64,000 nucleotides of DNA from positions 181,641 to 245,640 of the forward strand of contig QXWO01000001.1 of assembly GCA_009911035.1 (NCBI GenBank). Direction: 5' to 3'. This DNA comes from Lachnospiraceae bacterium. GTDB lineage: Bacteria > Bacillota > Clostridia > Lachnospirales > Lachnospiraceae. Below the pieces are notes generated by a model. The model had not been told where the DNA came from, ran no database searches, and saw only the letters and a program-made list of their open reading frames with translations. The translations under genes were made by a program, and so were the position numbers. Numbering within the stretch: the first letter of the stretch is position 1; each line of letters begins with the position of its first letter. Of this stretch, positions 47,673 through 55,323 are shown one piece after another.

Positions 47673-47715
47673 GTTTCCGTTGAAGAAGCTGCCAAGGAAG
47701 GCAAGTTCTAAGAAA
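47673..47715. other. att site copy B, element 1 / element 2 junction
   Basis: Same 43 bp as copy A with one change (GCT to GCC). It still encodes VSVEEAAKEGKF and a stop, although no gene body precedes it. Confidence 0.9.
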
Positions 47716-47914
47716 AGCCCGTATGGGGGGGAATCAAGCCAGAAAATGGTTTGGTTAGCCCTCTTTTTTTGTGGGCAAGACCTGTACAAGACACATACAA
47801 GACACACTTTATAAGACACACAAGACACACTTTTGCCTCATGTGGTGTCAGGTGCTTCAGATGTGTCAGAGAATACCTTCATATGGTAAGATTTGTTTTT
47901 CGTGAGTGCATTGG
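47673..47914 (+). repeat. Direct repeat of about 242 bp (copy 1)
   Basis: From copy B onward the sequence matches 52538-52782 with scattered changes. It covers the att core, a T-run region and clustered ACAAGACACA boxes that look like integrase arm sites of a second type. Confidence 0.85.
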
Positions 47915-48322
47915 TTTTTGAAACCCAGTGAGCTTTATGTGGTTATGACAGGCGGGCTGGGCGTGTGCGAAGCGTACTTTAAGGCGCAGGACGGCTCCGT
48001 TGCGCCCATCCAGATCAAAGTGCATACGGGAATGTTTCAGAACAGCGTCATAGTGGCGGATTGGATGAGAGGGCTGTGCGACTGGAGGATATTCCCGTCA
48101 GTTTTCTCAGTGCAGCCTTACCACTGGTCAGACGGCCTTAAGGCGGTGCATATAGAAAACGTCGGGGAACCTTTTGTATTCAAAGGCTCATGTGGTGACA
48201 TTGTGTGTAAGTCTGGGGAGGTCACTGTCGTGAAAGAGGAAGATTTTGTGGGGGAAGGGCTGTTTTCGCCCGATACAGTGAATGGAAAATGCCTGTTTTC
48301 AGCAGAGGATTTGGATTTATAA
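47906..48322 (+). pseudogene. Unrecognised ORF, probably truncated at its start
   Basis: The 138-residue frame begins at a GTG inside the 242-bp repeat, so its first residues come from element-end DNA. The remainder (LYVVMTGGLGVCEAYFKAQDG..., FVFKGSCGDIVCKSGEVTVVKEEDFVGEGLF) reads like real protein but I do not recognise it. It probably lost its 5' part. Confidence 0.45.
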
Positions 48323-48351
48323 TAAAATAAGAAGAAAGGTTGGCGGATGTG

Positions 48352-49217
48352 ATGAATAAAAAACCAAGTGAGGAAAGAAAAGAAATTTTTGAGGAGACCA
48401 GGTGGATTTATGGCAGAGACAGGAGGCTGGCGGATTCCATATCTTTTTCCCAAGATAACCAGAGAGTTATAACGGAAGATATGGAGGTGGTGCCACCGGC
48501 GGGCAGATATGATGCGCCGGCAAAGATGCTGGTGTCACAGAGGAGGTGTCTTGAGGCGGCAGCGGGGTATCCAGGCATGAAAGTCTGCGTGCTTAACTTT
48601 GCATCTGCATCAAATCCAGGAGGAGGCGTTGCGAAAGGCTCAATGCGCAGGAAGAATCCATTTGCCGGTGCAGTACCCTGTATGCCTGCATTTCAGATGA
48701 GACGGCGGTAAGCCGTTTTCACAATGCGCACCGTGAGGCGTTAAAAGCGGGGCGCATGAGAGCCCTGTATAACAATGACTGCATTTATACGTCAAAGGTC
48801 ACGGTTTTCAGGGATGACATTACGGAAAAGATACTGGAGGAAGCCTCTTGGTATGAGACAGACGTGATATCCTGTGCAGCCCCAAACCTGAGCAATATAC
48901 CGGGCAATGCAATGAACCCAGATTCCGGCAGCAAAGCAGTTGCCATTCAGTCCGCAGACTTACTAGAGCTGCATAAAAAGCGTATAAGCAGGGTTCTTGA
49001 TATAGCGGCGGCAAAGGGCGCAGAGGTCATGGTTCTGGGTGCGTTTGGCTGTGGTGCGTTCCAGAACCCGCCTGCCATCGTGGCGGAAGCGGTGTCAGGG
49101 ATACTTGGGGGCTATTTAAGATGCTTCAGGGTTATTGAGCTTGCGGTATACTGCCAGATGGTAGATACAAGGAATTACGATGTGTTTAAAAAGGTTCTGT
49201 CACCGTTATCCAGTTAA
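48352..49217 (+). pseudogene. Bacterial PARG-like macrodomain protein (TIGR02452 type), frameshifted
   Basis: The first frame carries ETRWIYGRD...VCVLNFASASNPGGGVAKGS, the loop that binds ADP-ribose in poly(ADP-ribose) glycohydrolase-like proteins. One base is missing near 48650; in the other frame the text continues NAQEESICRCSTLYACISDE and later VLGAFGCGAFQNPP and ends at 49217. With one added base the gene reads through as about 288 residues. It would remove ADP-ribose marks or act on ADP-ribose. Confidence 0.8.
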
Positions 49218-49653
49218 TCAGATATGTGGAGAAAGTATTGGAATTCAGGTGTATTGGGATATATTAGAGCGACGGCTGACCCTGCTGGCGGTGATGTGGT
49301 ACACAAGCGGTTTTTGATGGAAGAAGGCTTTGCTGAAAAGTAAGGCTTTCTTTTTTCGTGTCAGGGGTATTGAAAGCGTTTCTGTAAGATATGCCAGTGC
49401 AGGCTTTCTCTGCCTAGGGTACGGCTGTGCATGGCGAAAAATATAAGACAGTTTTGTCAGGGCAGTGTTTCTCCGGCTTCTGTGAGTTGGAAAGTGTGGT
49501 TTTTTGAAGCATATGGTGAGGCATCTAAGCTGAGTATTCTTATAAATGAATATTTTGGCTTAGATGCCTTTTTATTGTGCAAGATGGCATTTATGTGAGG
49601 GAACAACTCAGTTTGTGTATTTACCCTATCAAAATTTAGGGAGGGTTTTGTCT
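49218..49653. other. Gap without a supported gene
   Basis: About 435 bp. ORFs here are short, lack ribosome sites and show no family pattern. AAGGCTTT occurs twice in direct order (49326 and 49343). I see nothing else. Confidence 0.4.
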
Positions 49654-49713
49654 TTGAGCAGAAAATTTGCAGGTAAGAAAGTTGCAACAAAGAAATTACA
49701 AGGAGGAGTTTGA
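49654..49713 (+). CDS. Possible 19-aa leader peptide
   Basis: TTG start with AGGGAGGG upstream, encoding a basic peptide (MSRKFAGKKVATKKLQGGV) that ends 2 bp before the next ATG. It could be a leader or the relic of a longer gene. Confidence 0.3.
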   Translation: MSRKFAGKKVATKKLQGGV

Positions 49714-49715
49714 GA

Positions 49716-49931
49716 ATGGGCGCAGAGATTAGATTTACAGGTGAAGGTATACCAGTTACAGAGGCAGCGAGAATTATGAAAAAAGACCAGCAGTTTATAA
49801 GACAGGCTATGATTAAAGGTATTCTGCCAATTGGACTTGCGTTTAGGAAGGAAGACAGTAAACAGTATGATTACTATATCAGTCCCAAGTTATTTTATGA
49901 GTATACTGGATATGTTTATAATGAAGCGTAA
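49716..49931 (+). CDS. Excisionase-like small HTH protein
   Basis: The 71-residue protein (GIPVTEAARIMKKDQQFIRQAMIKGILPIGLAF...) has a winged-helix/MerR-like pattern shared by small excisionase-type proteins. AAGGAGGAG precedes the ATG. Its partner integrase is absent from element 2. Confidence 0.6.
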   Translation: MGAEIRFTGEGIPVTEAARIMKKDQQFIRQAMIKGILPIGLAFRKEDSKQYDYYISPKLFYEYTGYVYNEA

Positions 49932-50071
49932 GCCTATGTGATGTTGAGAAAAAGCATGTTGGTGGGATAAGTCAGGAATTTCAGGAAAATGGAACAGATG
50001 TAAGGTATATTTTCAGTTCTCAGACTGGCAGATACTGACGCAATATGATAATATATGCTTGAGGTGATTGC

Positions 50072-50685
50072 TTGGAAGATATTTTGAAAAAAGATGGATT
50101 ATCGTTGGAATTACTAAGAGACTTATCCTACCAGTCAGCGTTGGGTGTAAGGTTAAAGAAAAATCTTCACTATTTTGAAAAAATGCGTTATTTGAAGAAT
50201 TAGTGTTGGTAAACAAATGGTATGATACCTGCGAGCTGCTCCGTGGGGTAGTGATAGACTACCGTATAAAAAGTATTCAGTCGGCAATGATGAAATATGA
50301 CAGGTATTATCCAGACCACCAGACAGCAAAAGTGTTCAATGATATGCTGGGATTCCGCACACTTTGTGACAGCTATGGAGAAATTTTGGATATGGCTGCA
50401 TTAGATAAAATACGTGTGGCAGATATGACTGGCGGCAAGGCAAAAGATGATGGCTATAGGGGAGTGCATGTCTATTTTCAAATGAGCAGTTTCCACTACC
50501 CGATAGAAATCCAGTATAATACTTTTTATGACAGACAGTTGAATAACTGGCATCATAAGTATGTCTATAAAAGAAAATATGAAAACCACATAGGAAGCAT
50601 GTTGCGCTAGACATATGAAGATGCCAGAATTAGAAATGAAAATGAGTTTAAGGAGGTGTTGGAGAATGTGCTATCTGGTTGCTAA
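50072..50685 (+). pseudogene. RelA/SpoT-domain alarmone synthetase-like gene, two lesions
   Basis: It starts at TTG after GAGGTGA. The first 40 codons end in a run of six A near 50178; a -1 shift is needed to reach NALFEELVLVNKWYDTCELL. The synthetase domain follows: YRIKSIQSAMMKY, FNDMLGFRTLCDSYGE, DDGYRGVHVYFQ, YPIEIQYNTFYD. A TAG at 50608-50610 interrupts the frame, after which TYEDARIRNENEFKEVLENV continues to 50685. It has no hydrolase domain. If ever intact it would make (p)ppGpp or a related product. Confidence 0.75.
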
Positions 50686-50890
50686 GAAGTTTAATGATGT
50701 AGGGTGCCTTGCGTTGCAGATGACGCACGGCCAGCATTTAGCGGATTTTAAAGAAAAGCTGATGCGGGCTGTGGGGTATGATACTATACAGCTTGTGACA
50801 ATAAGCCGTCCTTCTGCATATGGGGAATATGAGCCTTACCGTTTTGTAGAGACAGAGCAGGAGTTTGAAGATGCGGTGAAAAATATGTGA
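50666..50890 (+). CDS. Small conserved protein coupled to the RelA/SpoT gene
   Basis: The 74-residue protein (MCYLVAKKFNDVGCLALQMTHGQHL..., VTISRPSAYGEYEPYRFVETEQEF) starts after AAGGAGGT and overlaps the ancestral end of the RelA/SpoT frame by 20 bp. It resembles a family I recall as DUF6718, of unknown role. A scrambled fragment of it reappears at 63283-63320. Confidence 0.65.
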   Translation: MCYLVAKKFNDVGCLALQMTHGQHLADFKEKLMRAVGYDTIQLVTISRPSAYGEYEPYRFVETEQEFEDAVKNM

Positions 50891-51192
50891 AGGAATTTAT
50901 GAATGATTCAGACAGAAATGGTAAAGAAAGCAAGTCGGCGTAAGACTTGCTTTTTCTGTGTCTCAGAGTTAAGATGCATATATAAAAGGGCAGATATTAT
51001 ATGTAGTGGTCAAGCTTTTTTGTAACACTTGTGGCTAAAAATTTGTTGGATTGTTGTCTGGATGCTATCGGAATTGTCAGCTTTTATCAATGGTGCTTCG
51101 CACCGCTGCGCGGCCATGCCATTGACAAAACCTGCCACCTCCGATTTTGGATAGTCAAGCAATCCAATCAGGAAGACTGCTCCCGCCGCTCG

Positions 51193-52090
51193 TTATGCGG
51201 TCATTCTCGCCTGATATGGTGTGCGGTAGCTGTTATGGCTGTGCGGGCGCACATGATTGTAGGTGGTATAGGCGAATTCCTCCACAGTCTGATACAGTTC
51301 CTCCTCTGTCCGAAATTCGTACAGATTGGTGCATTCGTTCTTCAGAGTATTGAAGTATCTCTCCATCGGCGCGTTGTCGTATGGATATCCGGTCTTGCTC
51401 ATGCTCTGGATCACATGGACAGATTCGCAAAACTCTATGAAAGCTTTTGACGTATACTGGCTCCCCTGATCACTGTGCAGGATCAGATTGTCTTTTGCCG
51501 GACGTTGAGATTCTAATGCTTTTTCCAGTGTGCGAATCGCAAGGTCGCTGGTGATATGGCGGTCCGTTATGCTTGCCACCACGCTTCTGTCATGGAGGTC
51601 TATGATAGTACAGTTATAACGCACATCCCCATTTTTCAGGAACAGATATGTGAAATCCGTGCACCATTTCTGGTTCGGCTTGTCTGCATGGAAGTCCTGC
51701 TTTAATTTATTCTCGAATACCTTATGGGGCTTGCCTGGCTTTGTCCCCGGCTTTTTGGGGCGGACGATGGAGCGCAGACCCATCTGCGTGTTCATGTATT
51801 TATGGATAGTCGCAGCGCTGTAGCTGTTCCCTGCCCGCTTTAGATAGACGGTCATGCTGCGGTAACCGTCCACTCCATGATGGCTGTGGTAGATGCTGCG
51901 GATCTGCTCCTGGACCACCGCTTTTTGGGCATAATAATCTGCCTTCCGATGCTTCCGGTAGTTATAGTAGGCATTCGGGCAGATTCCTAGCCGCCGCAGG
52001 AGCCAGCGGACGCCGAAATCCTCCTGATGATCATCAATAAATCGATAAGCCTCTAATCGATTTCCTTTGCAAAGAATGCCGCCGCTTTTT
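51193..52090 (-). CDS. IS3 transposase OrfB (made by -1 frameshift from OrfA)
   Basis: This is a DDE integrase with WCTDFTYL, LHSDQGSQYTS and PMERYFNTLKNE. The frame extends upstream of its first Met to the slippery run AAAAAAAG in orfA (52091-52084 minus strand), giving LEAYRFIDDHQEDFGVRWLL in the joined protein. It cuts and joins DNA as the OrfAB fusion. Confidence 0.88.
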
Positions 52091-52337
52091 TTAGGAATGC
52101 AATCTCCTTCCGTAATTCTTCATTCTCCCGTTTTAACCGGAGGTTCTCCTTCATGGAGTCATAATCTTCCTGGGCTTTAGGGTCTGTCTGGCATTCTTTG
52201 CTGAATTCACTGCACCACTTGGAGATGCTGGCTTTGGATACGCCATACTCTGCGGTGATACTTTTGTAGGTTCGTCCTTCTTCCTCGTGGAGTCGGACAA
52301 TCTTCTTTTTAAATTCGGGAGTGTAGTTTTGTGACAT
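52053..52337 (-). CDS. IS3 transposase OrfA
   Basis: The 94-residue protein has an HTH (GRTYKSITAEYGVSKASISKWCSEF) and a leucine-zipper-like helix (LRLKRENEELRKEIAFLKK). The A7G slippery site near its 3' end allows OrfAB synthesis. Confidence 0.9.
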   Translation of the reverse strand: MSQNYTPEFKKKIVRLHEEEGRTYKSITAEYGVSKASISKWCSEFSKECQTDPKAQEDYDSMKENLRLKRENEELRKEIAFLKKAAAFFAKEID

Positions 52338-52494
52338 AATGAGTACCTCTTTTCTTGTGATTTTGATTATATCTTATTAGCCACTCCCGTTACAACTTTA
52401 GTATAGCACTTCAATATTGTGGCTGGCATGTTTTGATTGCCTTTTTTCTTATATGTTTTGGCTTGCTTTAGGGTTTTATGGGTAAGACCCGTGC

Positions 52495-52510
52495 AAGACA
52501 TATATGTCTT
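52495..52510. repeat. Perfect 16-bp palindrome near the right end of element 2
   Basis: AAGACATATATGTCTT, 27 bp before att copy C. It contains the CAAGACA arm motif in both orientations. Confidence 0.5.
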
Positions 52511-52537
52511 AAAAATGGCTTAAATCCGGCACTCGCT

Positions 52538-52580
52538 GTTTCCGTTGAGGAAGCCGCTAAGGAAGGCAAATTCTAAGAAA
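52538..52580. other. att site copy C, right end of element 2
   Basis: 43 bp like copies A and B, with three synonymous changes from A (GAG, GCC, AAA codons). It still encodes VSVEEAAKEGKF and a stop. Confidence 0.9.
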
Positions 52581-52782
52581 AGCCCGTATTTTGGGGGTTA
52601 ATCAAGCCAGAAAATGGTTTGGTTAGCCCTCTTTTTTTATGGGCAAGACCCGTACAAGACACATACAAGACACACTCTATAAGACACACAAGACACACTT
52701 TTGCCTCATGTGGTGTCAGGTGCTTCAGATGTGTCAGAGAATGCCTTCATATGGTAAGATTTGTTTTTCGTGAGTGCATTGG
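52538..52782 (+). repeat. Direct repeat of about 245 bp (copy 2)
   Basis: Matches 47673-47914, including the ACAAGACACA arm-like boxes. It marks the left end of a third element whose remainder is degraded. Recombination with copy 1 would delete element 2. Confidence 0.85.
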
Positions 52783-52843
52783 CAATGCCAGCCATAAATA
52801 GTAGAAGTTTACATTTTTAAAATATTTTTGGGAGGTATTGGGT

Positions 52844-52993
52844 ATGAGACGTGCGAATGGAACAGGCAATGTATTTAAAATGAAAGACAAAAGCAGGCGT
52901 AATCCCTAGCGTGTGAGAATTACTGTAGGGTGGAATAGGGCAGAATGTCGTGTTGAAAGAGTTAAGAAAATTGGGAGTTACTATATCTCATAA
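52844..52993 (+). pseudogene. Relic of a tyrosine integrase N-terminus
   Basis: GGAGG precedes an ATG encoding MRRANGTGNVFKMKDKSRRNP, then TAG at 52907 where Trp is expected, then RVRITVGW and VKKIGSYYIS before TAA. This matches the arm-binding start of integrases such as the one at 40222. The rest of the gene is missing. It would have been the integrase of element 3. Confidence 0.65.
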
Positions 52994-53113
52994 TTTTTTC
53001 AGTAAAATGCGTACAATGCCGAGTCAGTATATCGCTATGAAGATGTATACACAGCCTGAGGTGCATAATCTTAACTGTAAGCAACACCTATATTGACGCA
53101 GGAGGATATGCAC

Positions 53114-54292
53114 ATGAATGATTACAGCAAAATCACAGCCCTTTACTCCCGCCTATCCGTGGGGGACGAGGACAGGGACGGCGGCGAAAGTAACTCCATA
53201 CAGAACCAGAAGAAATTTCTGGAAAGCTATGCCAGACAGTTAAAATTAACCAATATCCGGCACTACATTGACGACGAAAGCGGCAGGTTTTTTGACCGTT
53301 CTGCCTACTCCCACATGATAGAGGACGTAGAAAACGGCAAAGTCGGAGTGTGCATTATGAAAGACATGACCCGTTGGGGACGCGACTATCTCCAAGTGGG
53401 AAACGCTATGGAGATTTTCCGCAGAAACAACGTACGCTTTATCGCGGTAAACAACGGGATAGACAGCGAAAAGCCCGACACATTGGAGTTTGCGCCGTTC
53501 ATCAATATCATGTCAGAGTGGTACGCAAAGGACATCAGCAAGAAAGTGAAAACGGGCATTAAGACCAAAGGCATGAGTGGCAAGCCAATCGCAACCGAAG
53601 CCCCCTATGGTTATGTGAAAGCCCCCGGGGCGGGGAACTTGTAAAAATAAGACGCTGAACGAGGAAAACCGTTACAAGTGGAACAAAGCTACGCTGACCC
53701 ATATCCTAACAAGGCAGGAGTATTGCGGCGACGTTGTAAACTTCAAGACCACAAAGCATTTCCGCGACAAACGAAACCACTATGTAGACAGAAGCCAGTG
53801 GCAGATTACCGAAAATGTCCATGCGCCGGTTATCGACCGCACCGATTTTGAAAACGTACAGCGGATTTTGGAAAACGCCCCCGTCAAGCGACCAAACGGG
53901 GACGGGGAAATCCACCCTTTGTCGGGCTTGCTTTTCTGTAAGGACTGCGGCGCAAAAATGCACATACGGATAGATTACAGGAACGGCGGCAAGCGGCACA
54001 TAGCCTATTGCAGTGAATACCACAAGGGAAAAGCCAGAAACCCGAAGTCTTGCTTACAGCGGCGAAAGACTATCTCAAAGGCGTGATGAACGGAAAAACC
54101 ACAATCCCGACAAAGGCATGGAAAGAAAAATACACCAAGCTGACCGCCGAGAGGAAAACGCTCAATCAGCGGTATCTTGTATTGAAAGAGGAAGTGAAAG
54201 AAGCCGGGAAAATCAGAAAGAGCGTTTACAGTATCTTGCAACAGGAACAGCGGGAACGGCAACCACGCAAGGCGCAGGATATGGAGCGATAA
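53114..54292 (+). pseudogene. Large serine recombinase (TnpX/TndX type), decayed
   Basis: The N-terminal catalytic part (ITALYSRLSVGDEDRDGGESNSIQNQKKFL) runs to 53644. The frame then breaks and resumes with the recombinase domain (NRYKWNKATLTHILTRQEYCGDVV), a zinc ribbon (LLFCKDCGAKMHI...YCSEYH) and, after another break near 54055, a C-terminal helix (KSVYSILQQEQRERQPRKAQD). Pieces between are deleted. It once moved a Tn4451/Tn5397-like element. Confidence 0.8.
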
Positions 54293-54373
54293 CAAGCAAG
54301 GCGGCGGGATTGTCAACATCTGCCCCGCCGCCCTGTTTTGGACTTTTATTAGACCGATAAACTGGAATTGCTT

Positions 54374-54652
54374 TTATTGTAAATCATCTTTAGAAATTGC
54401 TATTGAAGGATAGTGAGAAAGTTCTGTCAAATCGACATTTAGTGGCACACTATAAACCATGTAATAATTATTAGGATTGACGGCAATCAATTCATTCATT
54501 TTTTGTTCTGCTAAGTCTTTATCATTTGTAGCATACACAACTGATACAACACCTACTTTATCATTTTCCGTCCCCTGTATATTTCCGCATAATATTAATT
54601 TTAATGGGGCGTTTCCATTCAAGCCTTGCTTAATATAGTCCTTATATTCCAT
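54374..54652 (-). CDS. Hypothetical protein, 92 aa
   Basis: The small soluble protein (MEYKDYIKQGLNGNAPLKLILCGNIQGTEND..., YYMVYSVPLNVDLTELSHYPSIAISKDDL) has a strong GGAGGG site. The family is unknown. It sits between the recombinase relic and a repeat-rich gap. Confidence 0.6.
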   Translation of the reverse strand: MEYKDYIKQGLNGNAPLKLILCGNIQGTENDKVGVVSVVYATNDKDLAEQKMNELIAVNPNNYYMVYSVPLNVDLTELSHYPSIAISKDDLQ

Positions 54653-55323
54653 ACTTGCCCTCCATCAATTCCGATTGTGATTTGATGTTTTTTAAGGGAA
54701 ATATTAGCTGTTATATTTTGTTATTAAAATCTCGGCTAACCCTTGAAAATACTAAGTTTATCGCAGATGAGCTTTCCCTTATTGTTTCCCTTGTATTATA
54801 TCTTCCCACAGGGCATTACGAACCCTGATAAGGGAAAAAATAAGGGAAACAAAATCACATAAAACATTATAACACAAAATATACGGGAATTGGTAAACTG
54901 ATTGAAATGCTTTCAAAAAATCAATGAAAAGAGGACAGATTAAATATGAATATGATTTATGCAACATACAATATCCTCCATAACAGCATTGACGTATACA
55001 CTTATACAGGTTATTTCTTGCGGATAGACTGCAATGGAAGAAGGATTGAAAACTACTCCCTGCTCTGAATGTGCCTTAAATGCTCTGGCAATAGATGAGT
55101 CGCTTGAATACGCAAGGACTGTATCTTGAAGGGAATATGCAAATGTGGATGGATGCGGAGGATTCATTGGAATTATGGTAATGTCTATAATAATTGTATT
55201 GATATGCTCAATATTTGTATAGTGTAGCTTTTTAATTAACAAATTGAAGCGGATTAACCGAACCGATAACTGCTGATTATGCATGTTATCGGTTCAGCTT
55301 TTAGTAAAAACAGTTCAAATTTT
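54653..55323. other. Gene-free stretch with element-end features
   Basis: No supported CDS in 670 bp. It holds five AAGGGAAA boxes (54694 on its own, four in the inverted structure at 54773-54849) and then low-information AT-rich sequence up to the phoR stop. Confidence 0.4.
54773..54849. repeat. 20-bp inverted repeat around a smaller hairpin, att-like
   Basis: 54773-54792 and 54830-54849 are inverted copies with 19 of 20 matches, each made of two TTTCCCTT/AAGGGAAA boxes. Between them AGGG and CCCT flank CATTACGAA. The layout suggests paired integrase arm sites around a core, or an origin-like site. Confidence 0.55.

Larger units (their letters stand above)
39075..47715. mobile_element. Integrative element 1, about 8.6 kb, PICI-like layout
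   Basis: It is bounded by the 43-bp att repeats. Arm-type repeats GTAGCACACAA sit at both ends (39180, 39202, 39216 on the left; 47616 and 47627 on the right). Leftward genes: integrase, regulator and two small ORFs. Rightward genes: HTH protein, packaging-like protein, four hypotheticals, recombinase, frameshifted sigma factor; hicAB reads leftward. No relaxase, coupling ATPase, replication protein or capsid gene is visible, so it is neither a full conjugative element nor a prophage. Confidence 0.85.
51002..52413 (-). mobile_element. IS3-family insertion sequence, apparently intact
   Basis: Ends are imperfect 25-bp inverted repeats, both starting TG-AGTG and holding TTGTAAC at the same offset, followed by GTGGCTAA. 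ATA flanks both sides (50999-51001, 52414-52416) as a 3-bp target duplication. Two overlapping frames, orfA and orfB, are inside. It sits in element 2 downstream of the 74-aa gene. Confidence 0.85.
47673..52580. mobile_element. Integrative element 2, about 4.9 kb, no integrase
   Basis: It lies between att copies B and C. Contents are a truncated ORF, a frameshifted PARG-like gene, an excisionase-like gene, a broken RelA/SpoT-like gene with a coupled small gene, and an IS3-family insertion. No recombinase of its own is seen, so it is probably immobile unless another element's integrase acts on it. Confidence 0.75.

Noticed and set aside
39075-47715. Full prophage or conjugative element
   Set aside because: No capsid, tail, lysis, relaxase or coupling ATPase genes were seen.
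49457-49690. Minus-strand ORF in element 2
   Set aside because: No start signals or recognisable sequence; overlaps the ribosome site of the excisionase-like gene.
54779-55284. Two minus-strand ORFs between the 92-aa gene and phoR
   Set aside because: One lies across the inverted-repeat structure; neither has a ribosome site or domain.
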